Below are positions 1-5,618 of a DNA stretch of 7,535 nucleotides, one piece after another. The position numbers and the translations under genes were made by a program. Numbering within the stretch: the first letter of the stretch is position 1; each line of letters starts with the position of its first letter. The notes below the pieces were generated by a model, which saw only the letters and a list, made by a program, of their open reading frames with translations, searched no databases and was not told the DNA's origin. This stretch comes from an uncultured Lachnospiraceae bacterium (GTDB taxonomy: Bacteria > Bacillota > Clostridia > Lachnospirales > Lachnospiraceae): contig CAJTSD010000061.1 of assembly GCA_910578795.1 (NCBI GenBank), positions 10,083 to 17,617 of the forward strand. The letters run 5' to 3'.

Positions 1-57
1 CTTGCCGAGAAAGATGAAAAACTTGCCGAGAAAGATGAAAAACTTGCCGAGAAAGAC
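1..57 (+). repeat. 21-nt in-frame tandem repeat (about 2.7 copies visible)
   Basis: The unit at 1-21 is repeated identically at 22-42, and the first 14 bases of a third copy run from 43 to 56 before it diverges (gat to gac). Each unit encodes LAEKDEK. The array begins at the window edge, so its true copy number is unknown. Base-perfect identity between the two full copies suggests recent slippage or unequal recombination rather than old protein-level conservation. Confidence 0.9.
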
Positions 58-99
58 GCAATTATCGCCGAGCTTCAGGCAAAACTAACGAAGGAATGA
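1..99 (+). CDS. 3' end of a protein with a heptad-repeat, coiled-coil-like C-terminal tail
   Basis: Frame 1 is open from the first base to the TGA at 97-99, giving 32 codons. The residues are repeats of LAEKDEK followed by DAIIAELQAKLTKE. The seven-residue period, the alternation of Leu/Ala with charged residues and the lack of Pro or Gly indicate a charged alpha helix or coiled coil. The catalytic or binding part lies outside the window, so its function cannot be read here. Tails of this style are common at the C-terminus of clostridial Rpn/PD-(D/E)XK 'putative transposase' nucleases, which makes that family a reasonable guess, but it is only inference. The stop codon overlaps an ATG at 96-98 and the gene leads directly into the methyltransferase gene, so the two are probably in one operon. 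Confidence 0.75.
   Translation, partial: LAEKDEKLAEKDEKLAEKDAIIAELQAKLTKE
91..95 (+). promoter_or_regulatory. Ribosome binding site that decides the methyltransferase start
   Basis: AAGGA at 91-95 sits 9 bases before the ATG at 105 but touches the ATG at 96, leaving no spacer. The normal spacing of 5-10 bases therefore favours translation from 105. The site lies inside the last codons of the upstream gene, consistent with translational coupling. Confidence 0.6.
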
Positions 100-104
100 A
101 ATTA

Positions 105-698
105 ATGCAAGAACAAAAAACAATTCACTATTACAACTCCAATGCAAAGGAGTTTGTACTTGGAACCGTAGCCATAGATTTTGAATACACGCAAAAGAAG
201 TTTGCGGACAGACTGCCGAGAAATGCGGTAATTCTTGATTTTGGCTGCGGTTCGGGACGTGATACAAAATATTTTATTGAAAAAGGATACCAGGTAGAAG
301 CGATAGACGGTTCCGTTGAACTTTGCAGGCTGGCAAGTGAATATACGGGAATTGAAGTAAAAAACATGTTTTTTAACGAGCTGGCACAGGTCCAAAAATA
401 TGACGGCATTTGGGCGTGTTCCTCCATACTGCATCTGCCGCAGAATGAACTTTTGGACGTTATGCATAAAATGGTTATTGCATTGAAGGATAAGGGGATT
501 ATTTACACTTCCTTCAAATATGGAACTTTTGCAGGGGAAAGAAACGGGCGTTACTTCACGGATATGACCGAAGAGTCGTTTGCGGATTTCATAAAACAGA
601 TAGAAACTGTAACGATAGAAGAACAATGGATTTCATCAGATGTAAGACCAAAGCGTGGGGAAGAAAAATGGCTCAATTTAATTCTGCGGAAAAAGTAA
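105..698 (+). CDS. Class I SAM-dependent methyltransferase
   Basis: A 197-residue cytoplasmic protein with a Rossmann-type methyltransferase fold. Motif I is ILDFGCGSGRD (residues 43-53), where the glycine loop holds S-adenosylmethionine. The acidic end of strand 2 is VEAIDGS (64-70), with Asp68 expected to bind the ribose hydroxyls. The strand 4 region, YDGIWACSSILHLP (99-112), resembles the post-I motif of TehB/UbiE-like enzymes. The substrate cannot be told: there is no N-6 adenine signature (DPPY/NPPY), so a small molecule, protein or RNA is as likely as DNA. I chose ATG 105 over the in-frame ATG 96 because AAGGA at 91-95 is correctly spaced only for 105; the longer form adds MKL. Its 3' end overlaps the start of the helicase gene, suggesting coupled expression and perhaps joint function. 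Confidence 0.85.
   Translation: MQEQKTIHYYNSNAKEFVLGTVAIDFEYTQKKFADRLPRNAVILDFGCGSGRDTKYFIEKGYQVEAIDGSVELCRLASEYTGIEVKNMFFNELAQVQKYDGIWACSSILHLPQNELLDVMHKMVIALKDKGIIYTSFKYGTFAGERNGRYFTDMTEESFADFIKQIETVTIEEQWISSDVRPKRGEEKWLNLILRKK
657..663 (+). promoter_or_regulatory. Ribosome binding site supporting the helicase start at 668
   Basis: GGGGAAG at 657-663 ends 4 bases before the ATG at 668. The earlier in-frame ATG at 626 has only a weak AGAAGAA upstream. A third in-frame ATG at 716 has GAGG at 707-710, also close. 668 is the best compromise, but 716 would remove the gene overlap and cannot be excluded. Confidence 0.45.
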
Positions 699-3151
699 AC
701 AGCAATGAGGAACCGATGATTGTGTCAACTGATGTAATGACTGGTGACAAGGACCGGAGTCGGTTTTTATATTATCAGCTTAAGATGAGTATGGTAAAAG
801 CGAGAGGAATAGACATTATCGTGTCTTTTCTTATGGAGTCCGGAATCAGATTGATTTTGAATGACATTCGCAACGCCTTAGACAGAGGTGCCCGCGTGAG
901 GATTCTGACAGGAAATTATTTGGGAATTACGCAGCCGTCCGCACTTTATCTGATAAAGAAAGAATTTGGTAATCGCATAGATTTACGATTTTACAATGAT
1001 AAAGAACGGTCGTTTCACCCCAAGGCATATATTTTTCATTATGAAAAAGCAAGTGAAATCTACATAGGATCTTCGAATATCTCAAAAAGCGCATTAACAT
1101 CAGGAATTGAGTGGAATTATCGTTTTAGCAGTATTGCGGATGATAAAAATTACCAATTGTTTTACCGTACATTCAAAGATTTATTTTTTCATCACTCGAT
1201 TATTATAGATAACGAGGAACTGCGCAGATATTCAAAAAACTGGCACAAACCGGCAGTATCGAAGGATTTAGCGAAATACGACATTCTTGAGGAAGCGATT
1301 GATACAAAAGTTGAAGCGCTGTTTCAGCCAAGAGGCGCGCAGATAGAGGCATTATGTGCCTTGGAGGACAGCAGAGCAGAGGGTGCGGTAAAAGGGCTTG
1401 TCCAGGCAGCTACCGGGGTTGGAAAAACATATCTTGCGGCATTCGATTCTGCAAAGTATAGCAGAGTGCTGTTTGTGGCACACAGAGAGGAAATATTAAA
1501 GCAGGCGGCAGCTTCCTTTCAAAATGTGCGTCATTCCGATGATTACGGATTTTTTTACGGGAAACAGAAGGATACGGACAAGGCGGTTATCTTTGCTTCT
1601 GTTGCGACCTTGGGGAGAGCAGAGTATTTAAAGGAGGACTATTTTCCAAAAGATTATTTTGACTATATTGTTATTGATGAGTTTCATCATGCGGTAAATG
1701 AGCAGTATAGAAGAATTGTAAATTATTTTACACCGAAATTTATGCTTGGGCTTACTGCAACTCCTGAGCGTTTGGACGGAAAAAATATTTATGAAATCTG
1801 CGATTACAATGTGCCGTATGAGATTTCATTAAAAGAGGCAATCAATAAAGGAATGCTTGTGCCGTTTCATTACTATGGTGTGTATGATGATACGGATTAC
1901 TCCAAGCTGCATTTGGTAAAAGGCAGATACGACGAAAGGGAACTGACGGAGATTTATAGGAACAACGGCAGGAGATATGAGTTGATTTATAAACATTATA
2001 TGAAATGCCGTTCCAAGAGAGCGTTGGGTTTTTGCTGTTCCAGGCAGCATGCGGAAGAGATGGCAGAGGAATTTTGCAAAAGAGGAGTTGCGTCAGTGGC
2101 TGTGTACAGTAATGCCGCCGGTGAGTTTTCAGAGGATAGGGAGAAAGCGATTGAAAAGTTAAAAAATCAGGAAATTAAAGTGATATTTTCTGTAGATATG
2201 TTTAATGAAGGATTGGATATTGCTTCAATTGATTTGGTGATGTTTCTTAGACCTACGGAGTCGCCTGTTGTGTTTCAACAGCAATTAGGACGGGGACTTC
2301 GTACATATAAAGGAAAAGCGTATCTGAATGTTTTGGATTTTATCGGAAATTATGAAAAAGCAGGAAAAACGCCGTTTTTACTTGGCGCAGAACAATCATT
2401 TTGCGGAAAAAGAGACGGCGGCTATATGGATGTGGAGTATCCTGATGACTGTATAGTTGATTTTGATGTGCGGTTAATTGATTTGTTTCAGGAACTGGAT
2501 AAAAAATCGCTGACAGTCAGAGAACGGATTCATCAGGAGTATTACCGTGTAAAAGAGCTGCTAGACGGGAAAGCTCCCACTAGAATGGAATTGTTTACTT
2601 ATATGGAGCATGAGGTATATCAGTATTGTATCAGGCATGCGAAGGAAAATCCGTTCAGACATTATTTGGAGTATCTGCATGGTTTGAAAGAATTATCCGA
2701 GGAGGAAGAAGCGCTATATGCAGGCATTGGTAAGGAGTTTTTGACGCTAATCGAAACCACGGATATGACGAAAATTTATAAAATGCCGATTTTGTATACG
2801 TTTTATAATCAGGGGAATGTTCTGTTGGAGGTTACGCAGGAGCAGGTTCTTGCATGTTGGAAGGACTTTTTTGACCGGAATAAGAACTGGCGGGATTTTT
2901 CCGAAGGCATTACATATGACGAATACAAACGCATGACAGACAAGCAGCATTTGGCAAAAGCAAAGACAATGCCGATAAAATTTTTAAAGGCATCGGGAAA
3001 AGGATTTTTTATTGAGAAAGAAGGATTTGCTTTGGCAATCAGGGAAGATATGAATACTGTCATAAAAAACAGTGCTTTTTGTAATCATATGAATGACATT
3101 TTGGCATATAGGACGATGGAATATTATCGTAGACGATATGAGAAAGAATAG
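668..3151 (+). CDS. HKD (phospholipase D-like) nuclease-domain / superfamily 2 DEAD/DEAH helicase fusion protein
   Basis: An 827-residue protein (numbered from ATG 668). The N-terminal part, about 30-190, is a phospholipase D-like domain of the HKD nuclease type: SFHPKAYIF carries His117 and Lys119, followed by GSSNIS with Gly134-Asn137. The usual Asp of HxKx4D is absent, and only one such motif is seen. The helicase core, about 225-570, shows Walker A AATGVGKT (247-254), motif II DEFHH (337-341), motif III TATP (363-366), motif V NEGLD (513-517) and motif VI QQLGRGLR (538-545). About 280 largely helical residues of unknown fold follow. This is the COG3886 plus COG1061 type of architecture. 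Such proteins are expected to move on or remodel nucleic acid by ATP hydrolysis, with a nuclease or binding role for the PLD part; a defence or repair role is inferred. The gene overlaps the methyltransferase gene by 31 bases. Confidence 0.88.
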   Translation: MAQFNSAEKVNSNEEPMIVSTDVMTGDKDRSRFLYYQLKMSMVKARGIDIIVSFLMESGIRLILNDIRNALDRGARVRILTGNYLGITQPSALYLIKKEFGNRIDLRFYNDKERSFHPKAYIFHYEKASEIYIGSSNISKSALTSGIEWNYRFSSIADDKNYQLFYRTFKDLFFHHSIIIDNEELRRYSKNWHKPAVSKDLAKYDILEEAIDTKVEALFQPRGAQIEALCALEDSRAEGAVKGLVQAATGVGKTYLAAFDSAKYSRVLFVAHREEILKQAAASFQNVRHSDDYGFFYGKQKDTDKAVIFASVATLGRAEYLKEDYFPKDYFDYIVIDEFHHAVNEQYRRIVNYFTPKFMLGLTATPERLDGKNIYEICDYNVPYEISLKEAINKGMLVPFHYYGVYDDTDYSKLHLVKGRYDERELTEIYRNNGRRYELIYKHYMKCRSKRALGFCCSRQHAEEMAEEFCKRGVASVAVYSNAAGEFSEDREKAIEKLKNQEIKVIFSVDMFNEGLDIASIDLVMFLRPTESPVVFQQQLGRGLRTYKGKAYLNVLDFIGNYEKAGKTPFLLGAEQSFCGKRDGGYMDVEYPDDCIVDFDVRLIDLFQELDKKSLTVRERIHQEYYRVKELLDGKAPTRMELFTYMEHEVYQYCIRHAKENPFRHYLEYLHGLKELSEEEEALYAGIGKEFLTLIETTDMTKIYKMPILYTFYNQGNVLLEVTQEQVLACWKDFFDRNKNWRDFSEGITYDEYKRMTDKQHLAKAKTMPIKFLKASGKGFFIEKEGFALAIREDMNTVIKNSAFCNHMNDILAYRTMEYYRRRYEKE

Positions 3152-3178
3152 CTTGGGTTGTTTTGGATAGGAGATATT

Positions 3179-3976
3179 ATGTATACTGAAAAAGAATTAA
3201 AGGAACAGCTTGCAACGATGGAGTTGAACGGTTCGGAAACTATTTTAATCCATTCCTCCATGAAAGCAATCGGTGCCGTGGAGGGCGGTGCGGAGACTGT
3301 TTTGGACGTAATAGTGGCATATTTTAAGGACGGGCTTGTGTTGTTTCCGACACATACATGGAGCACGATAAACGAGCAAAATCCGGTCTACAATCCGGCA
3401 AAAGAGCCTTCCTGCGTGGGGTTGCTGACAAATCTGTTTTTAAAAAGAAACGGCGTCGTTCGGTCGCTGCACCCGACGCACAGCCTTGCAGGCATCGGGG
3501 AGAATGCGGCAGACTATTTGACAGGAGAGGAAAACTGCAATACACCCTGCACGCCGGGCGGGTGCTATGACAGGCTGAGGGAGTGCGACGGCAAAATTTT
3601 GCTGATTGGCGTGGGACATGCGCGCAATACGTTTATCCATAGTGTGGAAGAGGTCCTGAATGTGCCGAACAGACTGGCAGATATGCCGATGAAGCTTGAG
3701 ATTGTTATGCCTGATGGCGGCAGAAAAACGGTCTATATGCGGAAGCACTATAATTCGCAGCAACCGCACATTTCAGAGGACTTTGTAAAGCTCAATCAGG
3801 CATTTCTCGACTGCAAGGCAGTACGCGAGGTCACATTTGGGAACGCCGCGTGTCTGCTGTGCGATGCGAAACGGATTTTTGAGGTTGTGCGGCACGTGCT
3901 TGCGCCGAATCCGCAGTGCCTTGTTACGGAGCCGGCGATTGACTGTGCGCGGTGGAGCGAATTGCGCGGTGTGTGA
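3179..3976 (+). CDS. AAC(3)-family aminoglycoside N-acetyltransferase-like protein
   Basis: A 265-residue protein of the Antibiotic_NAT family, whose members move an acetyl group from acetyl-CoA to the 3-amino group of aminoglycosides; some members, such as Bacillus YokD, have no proven drug substrate. Family signatures are LIHSSMKAIG (23-32), RSLHPTHS (95-102) and LLIGVGHARNTFIHSVEE (141-158), the last carrying the conserved His154 and Glu157 region of the active site. Length matches the family. ATG 3179 is preferred over the in-frame TTG 3158 because TAGGAG lies 5 bases before it. The gene starts 27 bases after the helicase stop, suggesting cotranscription. Its second half is clearly GC-richer than its neighbours (40 of 60 bases at 3901-3960). 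Whether it confers resistance cannot be told from sequence. Confidence 0.85.
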   Translation: MYTEKELKEQLATMELNGSETILIHSSMKAIGAVEGGAETVLDVIVAYFKDGLVLFPTHTWSTINEQNPVYNPAKEPSCVGLLTNLFLKRNGVVRSLHPTHSLAGIGENAADYLTGEENCNTPCTPGGCYDRLRECDGKILLIGVGHARNTFIHSVEEVLNVPNRLADMPMKLEIVMPDGGRKTVYMRKHYNSQQPHISEDFVKLNQAFLDCKAVREVTFGNAACLLCDAKRIFEVVRHVLAPNPQCLVTEPAIDCARWSELRGV

Positions 3977-3993
3977 AATGATGGTGTTTGGGA

Positions 3994-4183
3994 GTAACAG
4001 TTCAGCTCAGAACTTTGCACTTGCTGCAAATTATGGCTAATAAGCCACGTGAAACAGCGTAATGGTTGAGATGCATCAAGCCACGGTATGTGGCTTTGAC
4101 ACCACGAAGGTGGTCAAAAAATCATTTTATGATTTTTGCATGGCTTGATGCTTGTAACAGGAAGCCGAAGGCTGAACTGTTAC
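3994..4183. repeat. MITE-like or structured-RNA element with 13-bp terminal inverted repeats and nested hairpins
   Basis: The ends are perfect inverted repeats: GTAACAGTTCAGC (3994-4006) and GCTGAACTGTTAC (4171-4183). A second inverted pair lies inside: GCATCAAGCCA (4073-4083) with TGGCTTGATGC (4141-4151). Local hairpins are TTTGCA/TGCAAA (4014-4030), TGGCT/AGCCA (4034-4047), AAGCCAC/GTGGCTT (4078-4096), ACCAC/GTGGT extended by TTTG/CAAA (4095-4118), AAAAATCAT/ATGATTTTT (4117-4137) and GTAACAG/CTGTTAC (4154-4183). Direct repeats GTTTGGGA (3986-3993) and GTTGGGGA (4184-4191), 7 of 8 identical, abut the termini. No reading frame of note lies inside. It occupies nearly all of the gap between the AAC(3) gene and the DUF4240 gene. 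It could be a miniature inverted-repeat element, a noncoding RNA, or a processing or attenuation structure. No T-run follows the outer stem, so a plain terminator is unlikely. Confidence 0.7.
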
Positions 4184-4225
4184 GTTGGGGAAATTGTAAA
4201 ATCGGATTGACAAGGGAGGTTTTCA

Positions 4226-4669
4226 ATGAGTAAGTATGACTTTTTTTGGAACACAATGGAACAATGCGACTGGTCGAAGGAGGGTGACGATGGCAAGGTG
4301 CTGGCACCTGTTGTTAAATATTTGTCAAAACAGGATGACGCCGCAATCTTCGAATTTGATGATTTAATGTCCGAACTGTTATACCAGCTTGATATGGAAA
4401 AGCTCGCGGACCAATGCGAAAAAGAAGAACCATACATGAGTGACGATTCTTTTCTGTATTCAAGATGTGTTGCCTTGATAAATGGTCCCGCATATTATGA
4501 AAAAGCCAAAGCCGGAAAAAAGAAAGAAATTTGGACAATGGAATTTGAGGCGCTTTTGTATATTCCGCAAAGAGCATGGGCGAAAAAACATGAAAAACCA
4601 GAAGAAGATTATCCGCACATTACACCATTGAGCTATGAAACGGGCAGCAATACGGAAGGCTGGAAATAG
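4226..4669 (+). CDS. DUF4240-like small cytoplasmic protein
   Basis: A 147-residue acidic protein without signal peptide or membrane segment. The order of elements fits the DUF4240 family: an N-terminal F-W start (YDFFWNTMEQCDW, 4-16), a central helix with FDDLMSELLYQLD (44-56), then MSDDSFLYSRCVALINGPAYYEKA (71-94), where family members carry the similar 'DDgF.yFR.wLI..G...ye.A' pattern, and a helical end EFEALLYIPQRAWAKK. The molecular function of this family is unknown; it often appears among cargo genes. It has a strong ribosome binding site, AGGGAGG at 4213-4219, 6 bases before the ATG. It lies just downstream of the inverted-repeat element and 51 bases before the GNAT gene, so the last two are probably cotranscribed. 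The family assignment is from pattern memory, not a search. Confidence 0.7.
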   Translation: MSKYDFFWNTMEQCDWSKEGDDGKVLAPVVKYLSKQDDAAIFEFDDLMSELLYQLDMEKLADQCEKEEPYMSDDSFLYSRCVALINGPAYYEKAKAGKKKEIWTMEFEALLYIPQRAWAKKHEKPEEDYPHITPLSYETGSNTEGWK

Positions 4670-4720
4670 GGTAGTAGAAGCAGCATATTTTAAAGAACAG
4701 TTGCAGCATGGAGGATAAAA

Positions 4721-5203
4721 ATGAGTATCAAAATATTATCCGCATATCATTTTCCAAAAGAGGTAGGCGCATTGTTTTCCGAATACACCAGTATGTTAAT
4801 TGAAGGCGATGCGTCCTTTCGGGAATATTTGGAAATTCAAAATTACGATGCGGAATTGGAGCATTTGGAAACAAAGTACGGAGAGCCTTATGGAAGGCTA
4901 TACATAGCGTACTGCGATGACCAATTGGCAGGCTGTATCGGGTTAAGAAAAATTGATGATGAAAACTGCGAAATGAAACGCCTTTATGTAAGACCTGAAT
5001 TTCGCGGGAAACGGATAGGAAATCAGCTCATTCAGAAGATTATTGACGATGCAAGAAAAATCGGCTATGCGCATATGCTGTTGGACACACTGCCGTTTTT
5101 GCAGAGTGCTATTCATATGTATAAACAATATGGATTTTATGAAATCCCAAGCTACAATGACAGCCCTATGGATACGTCGATTTATATGCGGTTGGATTTG
5201 TAA
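4721..5203 (+). CDS. GNAT family N-acetyltransferase
   Basis: A 160-residue soluble acetyltransferase using acetyl-CoA. The GNAT motif A spans CEMKRLYVRPEFRGKRIG (83-100); the R-G-K-R-I-G pyrophosphate-binding loop is 95-100, followed by the helix NQLIQKIIDDARKIGY. Motif B corresponds to HMLLDTLPFLQSAIHMYKQYGF (118-139), with Tyr134 near the usual acid position and the typical end 'YkqyGFye'. The N-terminal 60 residues, rich in acidic and aromatic residues, would form the acceptor side, but they do not identify a substrate; drug, peptide and amino-acid acceptors are all possible. GGAGG at 4710-4714, 6 bases before the ATG, supports the start. It is the last + strand gene before the hairpin at 5281-5314. 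Confidence 0.85.
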   Translation: MSIKILSAYHFPKEVGALFSEYTSMLIEGDASFREYLEIQNYDAELEHLETKYGEPYGRLYIAYCDDQLAGCIGLRKIDDENCEMKRLYVRPEFRGKRIGNQLIQKIIDDARKIGYAHMLLDTLPFLQSAIHMYKQYGFYEIPSYNDSPMDTSIYMRLDL

Positions 5204-5280
5204 AGAAAAGGGAGATGAATGTGTTGTTCCATTATAAGTCACGTTTATAGCCAAATTTTTGGAATATAGAATTTTGACTT

Positions 5281-5314
5281 AAATACCGCAGGAAATTGTT
5301 ATCCTGCGGTATTT
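5281..5314. terminator. Hairpin between convergent operons, probable bidirectional terminator
   Basis: AAATACCGCAGGA (5281-5293) pairs perfectly with TCCTGCGGTATTT (5302-5314) around an 8-base loop, a 13-bp stem with a GC-rich core. The A-rich 5' side and T-rich 3' side give a short U-run within the stem in either direction, although no long U-tract follows outside. It lies 77 bases after the GNAT stop on + and 46 bases after the stop of the small exported protein on -, exactly where a shared terminator is expected. Confidence 0.75.
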
Positions 5315-5360
5315 GAAATTGCGCAAATGTATTTATTGTATGTTGTGGTTTTAAATTTTA

Positions 5361-5618
5361 TCAGTCTGTAGATTCACCAACATATATCCAGTCACTTTCC
5401 CAAGTATCGGTAGAAGCGTTGTAAAGTCGTTTATATATTTTTCCGTTTTCGATTTTATATATCCATTTTTTGATATGTGCTCTTGGGGTAACAGTACCTC
5501 CATATTGTTCCGTGGAACAAACATTGTTTGAAGCGGTTACAGTGATTGTAGGTTGCAATGAACATACAGATAGTGATAAAATAAATGTTGCGGTTAAAAT
5601 AGCTTTTTTAATTTTCAT
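5361..5618 (-). CDS. Small exported protein encoded behind BlaR1-like protease
   Basis: An 85-residue protein. The N-terminus is a signal peptide: MKIKK, a hydrophobic stretch (6-21), and a possible signal peptidase I site after TVTA (residue 29). Cys19 is preceded by LSV, a poor lipobox, so a lipoprotein is less likely. The mature part is about 56 residues and contains PRAHIKKWIYKIENGKIYKR (45-64) then LYNASTDTWESDWIYVG, with three Trp and several Tyr. It is probably a compact beta-rich surface or secreted module; I do not recognise a named family with certainty. ATG 5618 follows AAGGAG (5628-5633) with a 9-base spacer; the TTG codon just before it is rejected as start. It overlaps the end of the protease gene by 11 bases, so its translation is probably coupled. 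A role as ligand, cofactor or signal-modulating partner is inference only. Confidence 0.8.
   Translation of the reverse strand: MKIKKAILTATFILSLSVCSLQPTITVTASNNVCSTEQYGGTVTPRAHIKKWIYKIENGKIYKRLYNASTDTWESDWIYVGESTD

Noticed and set aside
1..57. CRISPR-like array at the window start
   Set aside because: Units are directly adjacent, 21 bases long, in frame and without spacers; it is a coding tandem repeat.
102..626. Long open frame on the - strand opposite the methyltransferase
   Set aside because: It is fully antisense to a gene with clear methyltransferase motifs, has no ribosome binding site and no recognisable domain.
3358..3570. Open frames in other registers over the AAC(3)-like gene on both strands
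   Set aside because: High GC lowers stop frequency there; the protein sequences are Arg/Ala-rich without domain signatures, while the 3179-3976 frame carries the family motifs.
4117..4137. A/T hairpin with T-run as terminator of the AAC(3) gene
   Set aside because: The stem AAAAATCAT/ATGATTTTT has one GC pair, the T-run is part of the stem, and it lies inside the larger nested structure. Too weak to call a terminator.
3994..4190. Possible integron attC site, because of the long imperfect dyad followed by GTTGGGG
   Set aside because: The right-hand core would need GTTRRRY and a matching RYYYAAC at the left end. GTTGGGG lacks the final pyrimidine, and the left flank is GTTTGGGA rather than its complement.
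4207..4212. TTGACA at 4207-4212 as a -35 box for the DUF4240 gene
   Set aside because: It is immediately before the ribosome binding site, so any matching -10 would fall inside the coding sequence past the start codon.
5251..5262. Short palindrome CCAAATTTTTGG before the main hairpin
   Set aside because: A 5-bp stem with a 2-base loop in AT-rich DNA; probably chance and not needed given the strong hairpin at 5281-5314.
5215..5270. Short frames starting at ATG 5215 or 5219 after AAGGGAG, downstream of the GNAT gene
   Set aside because: Only 11 and 16 codons, with poor spacing to the putative ribosome binding site and no recognisable sequence. Not supported as genes.
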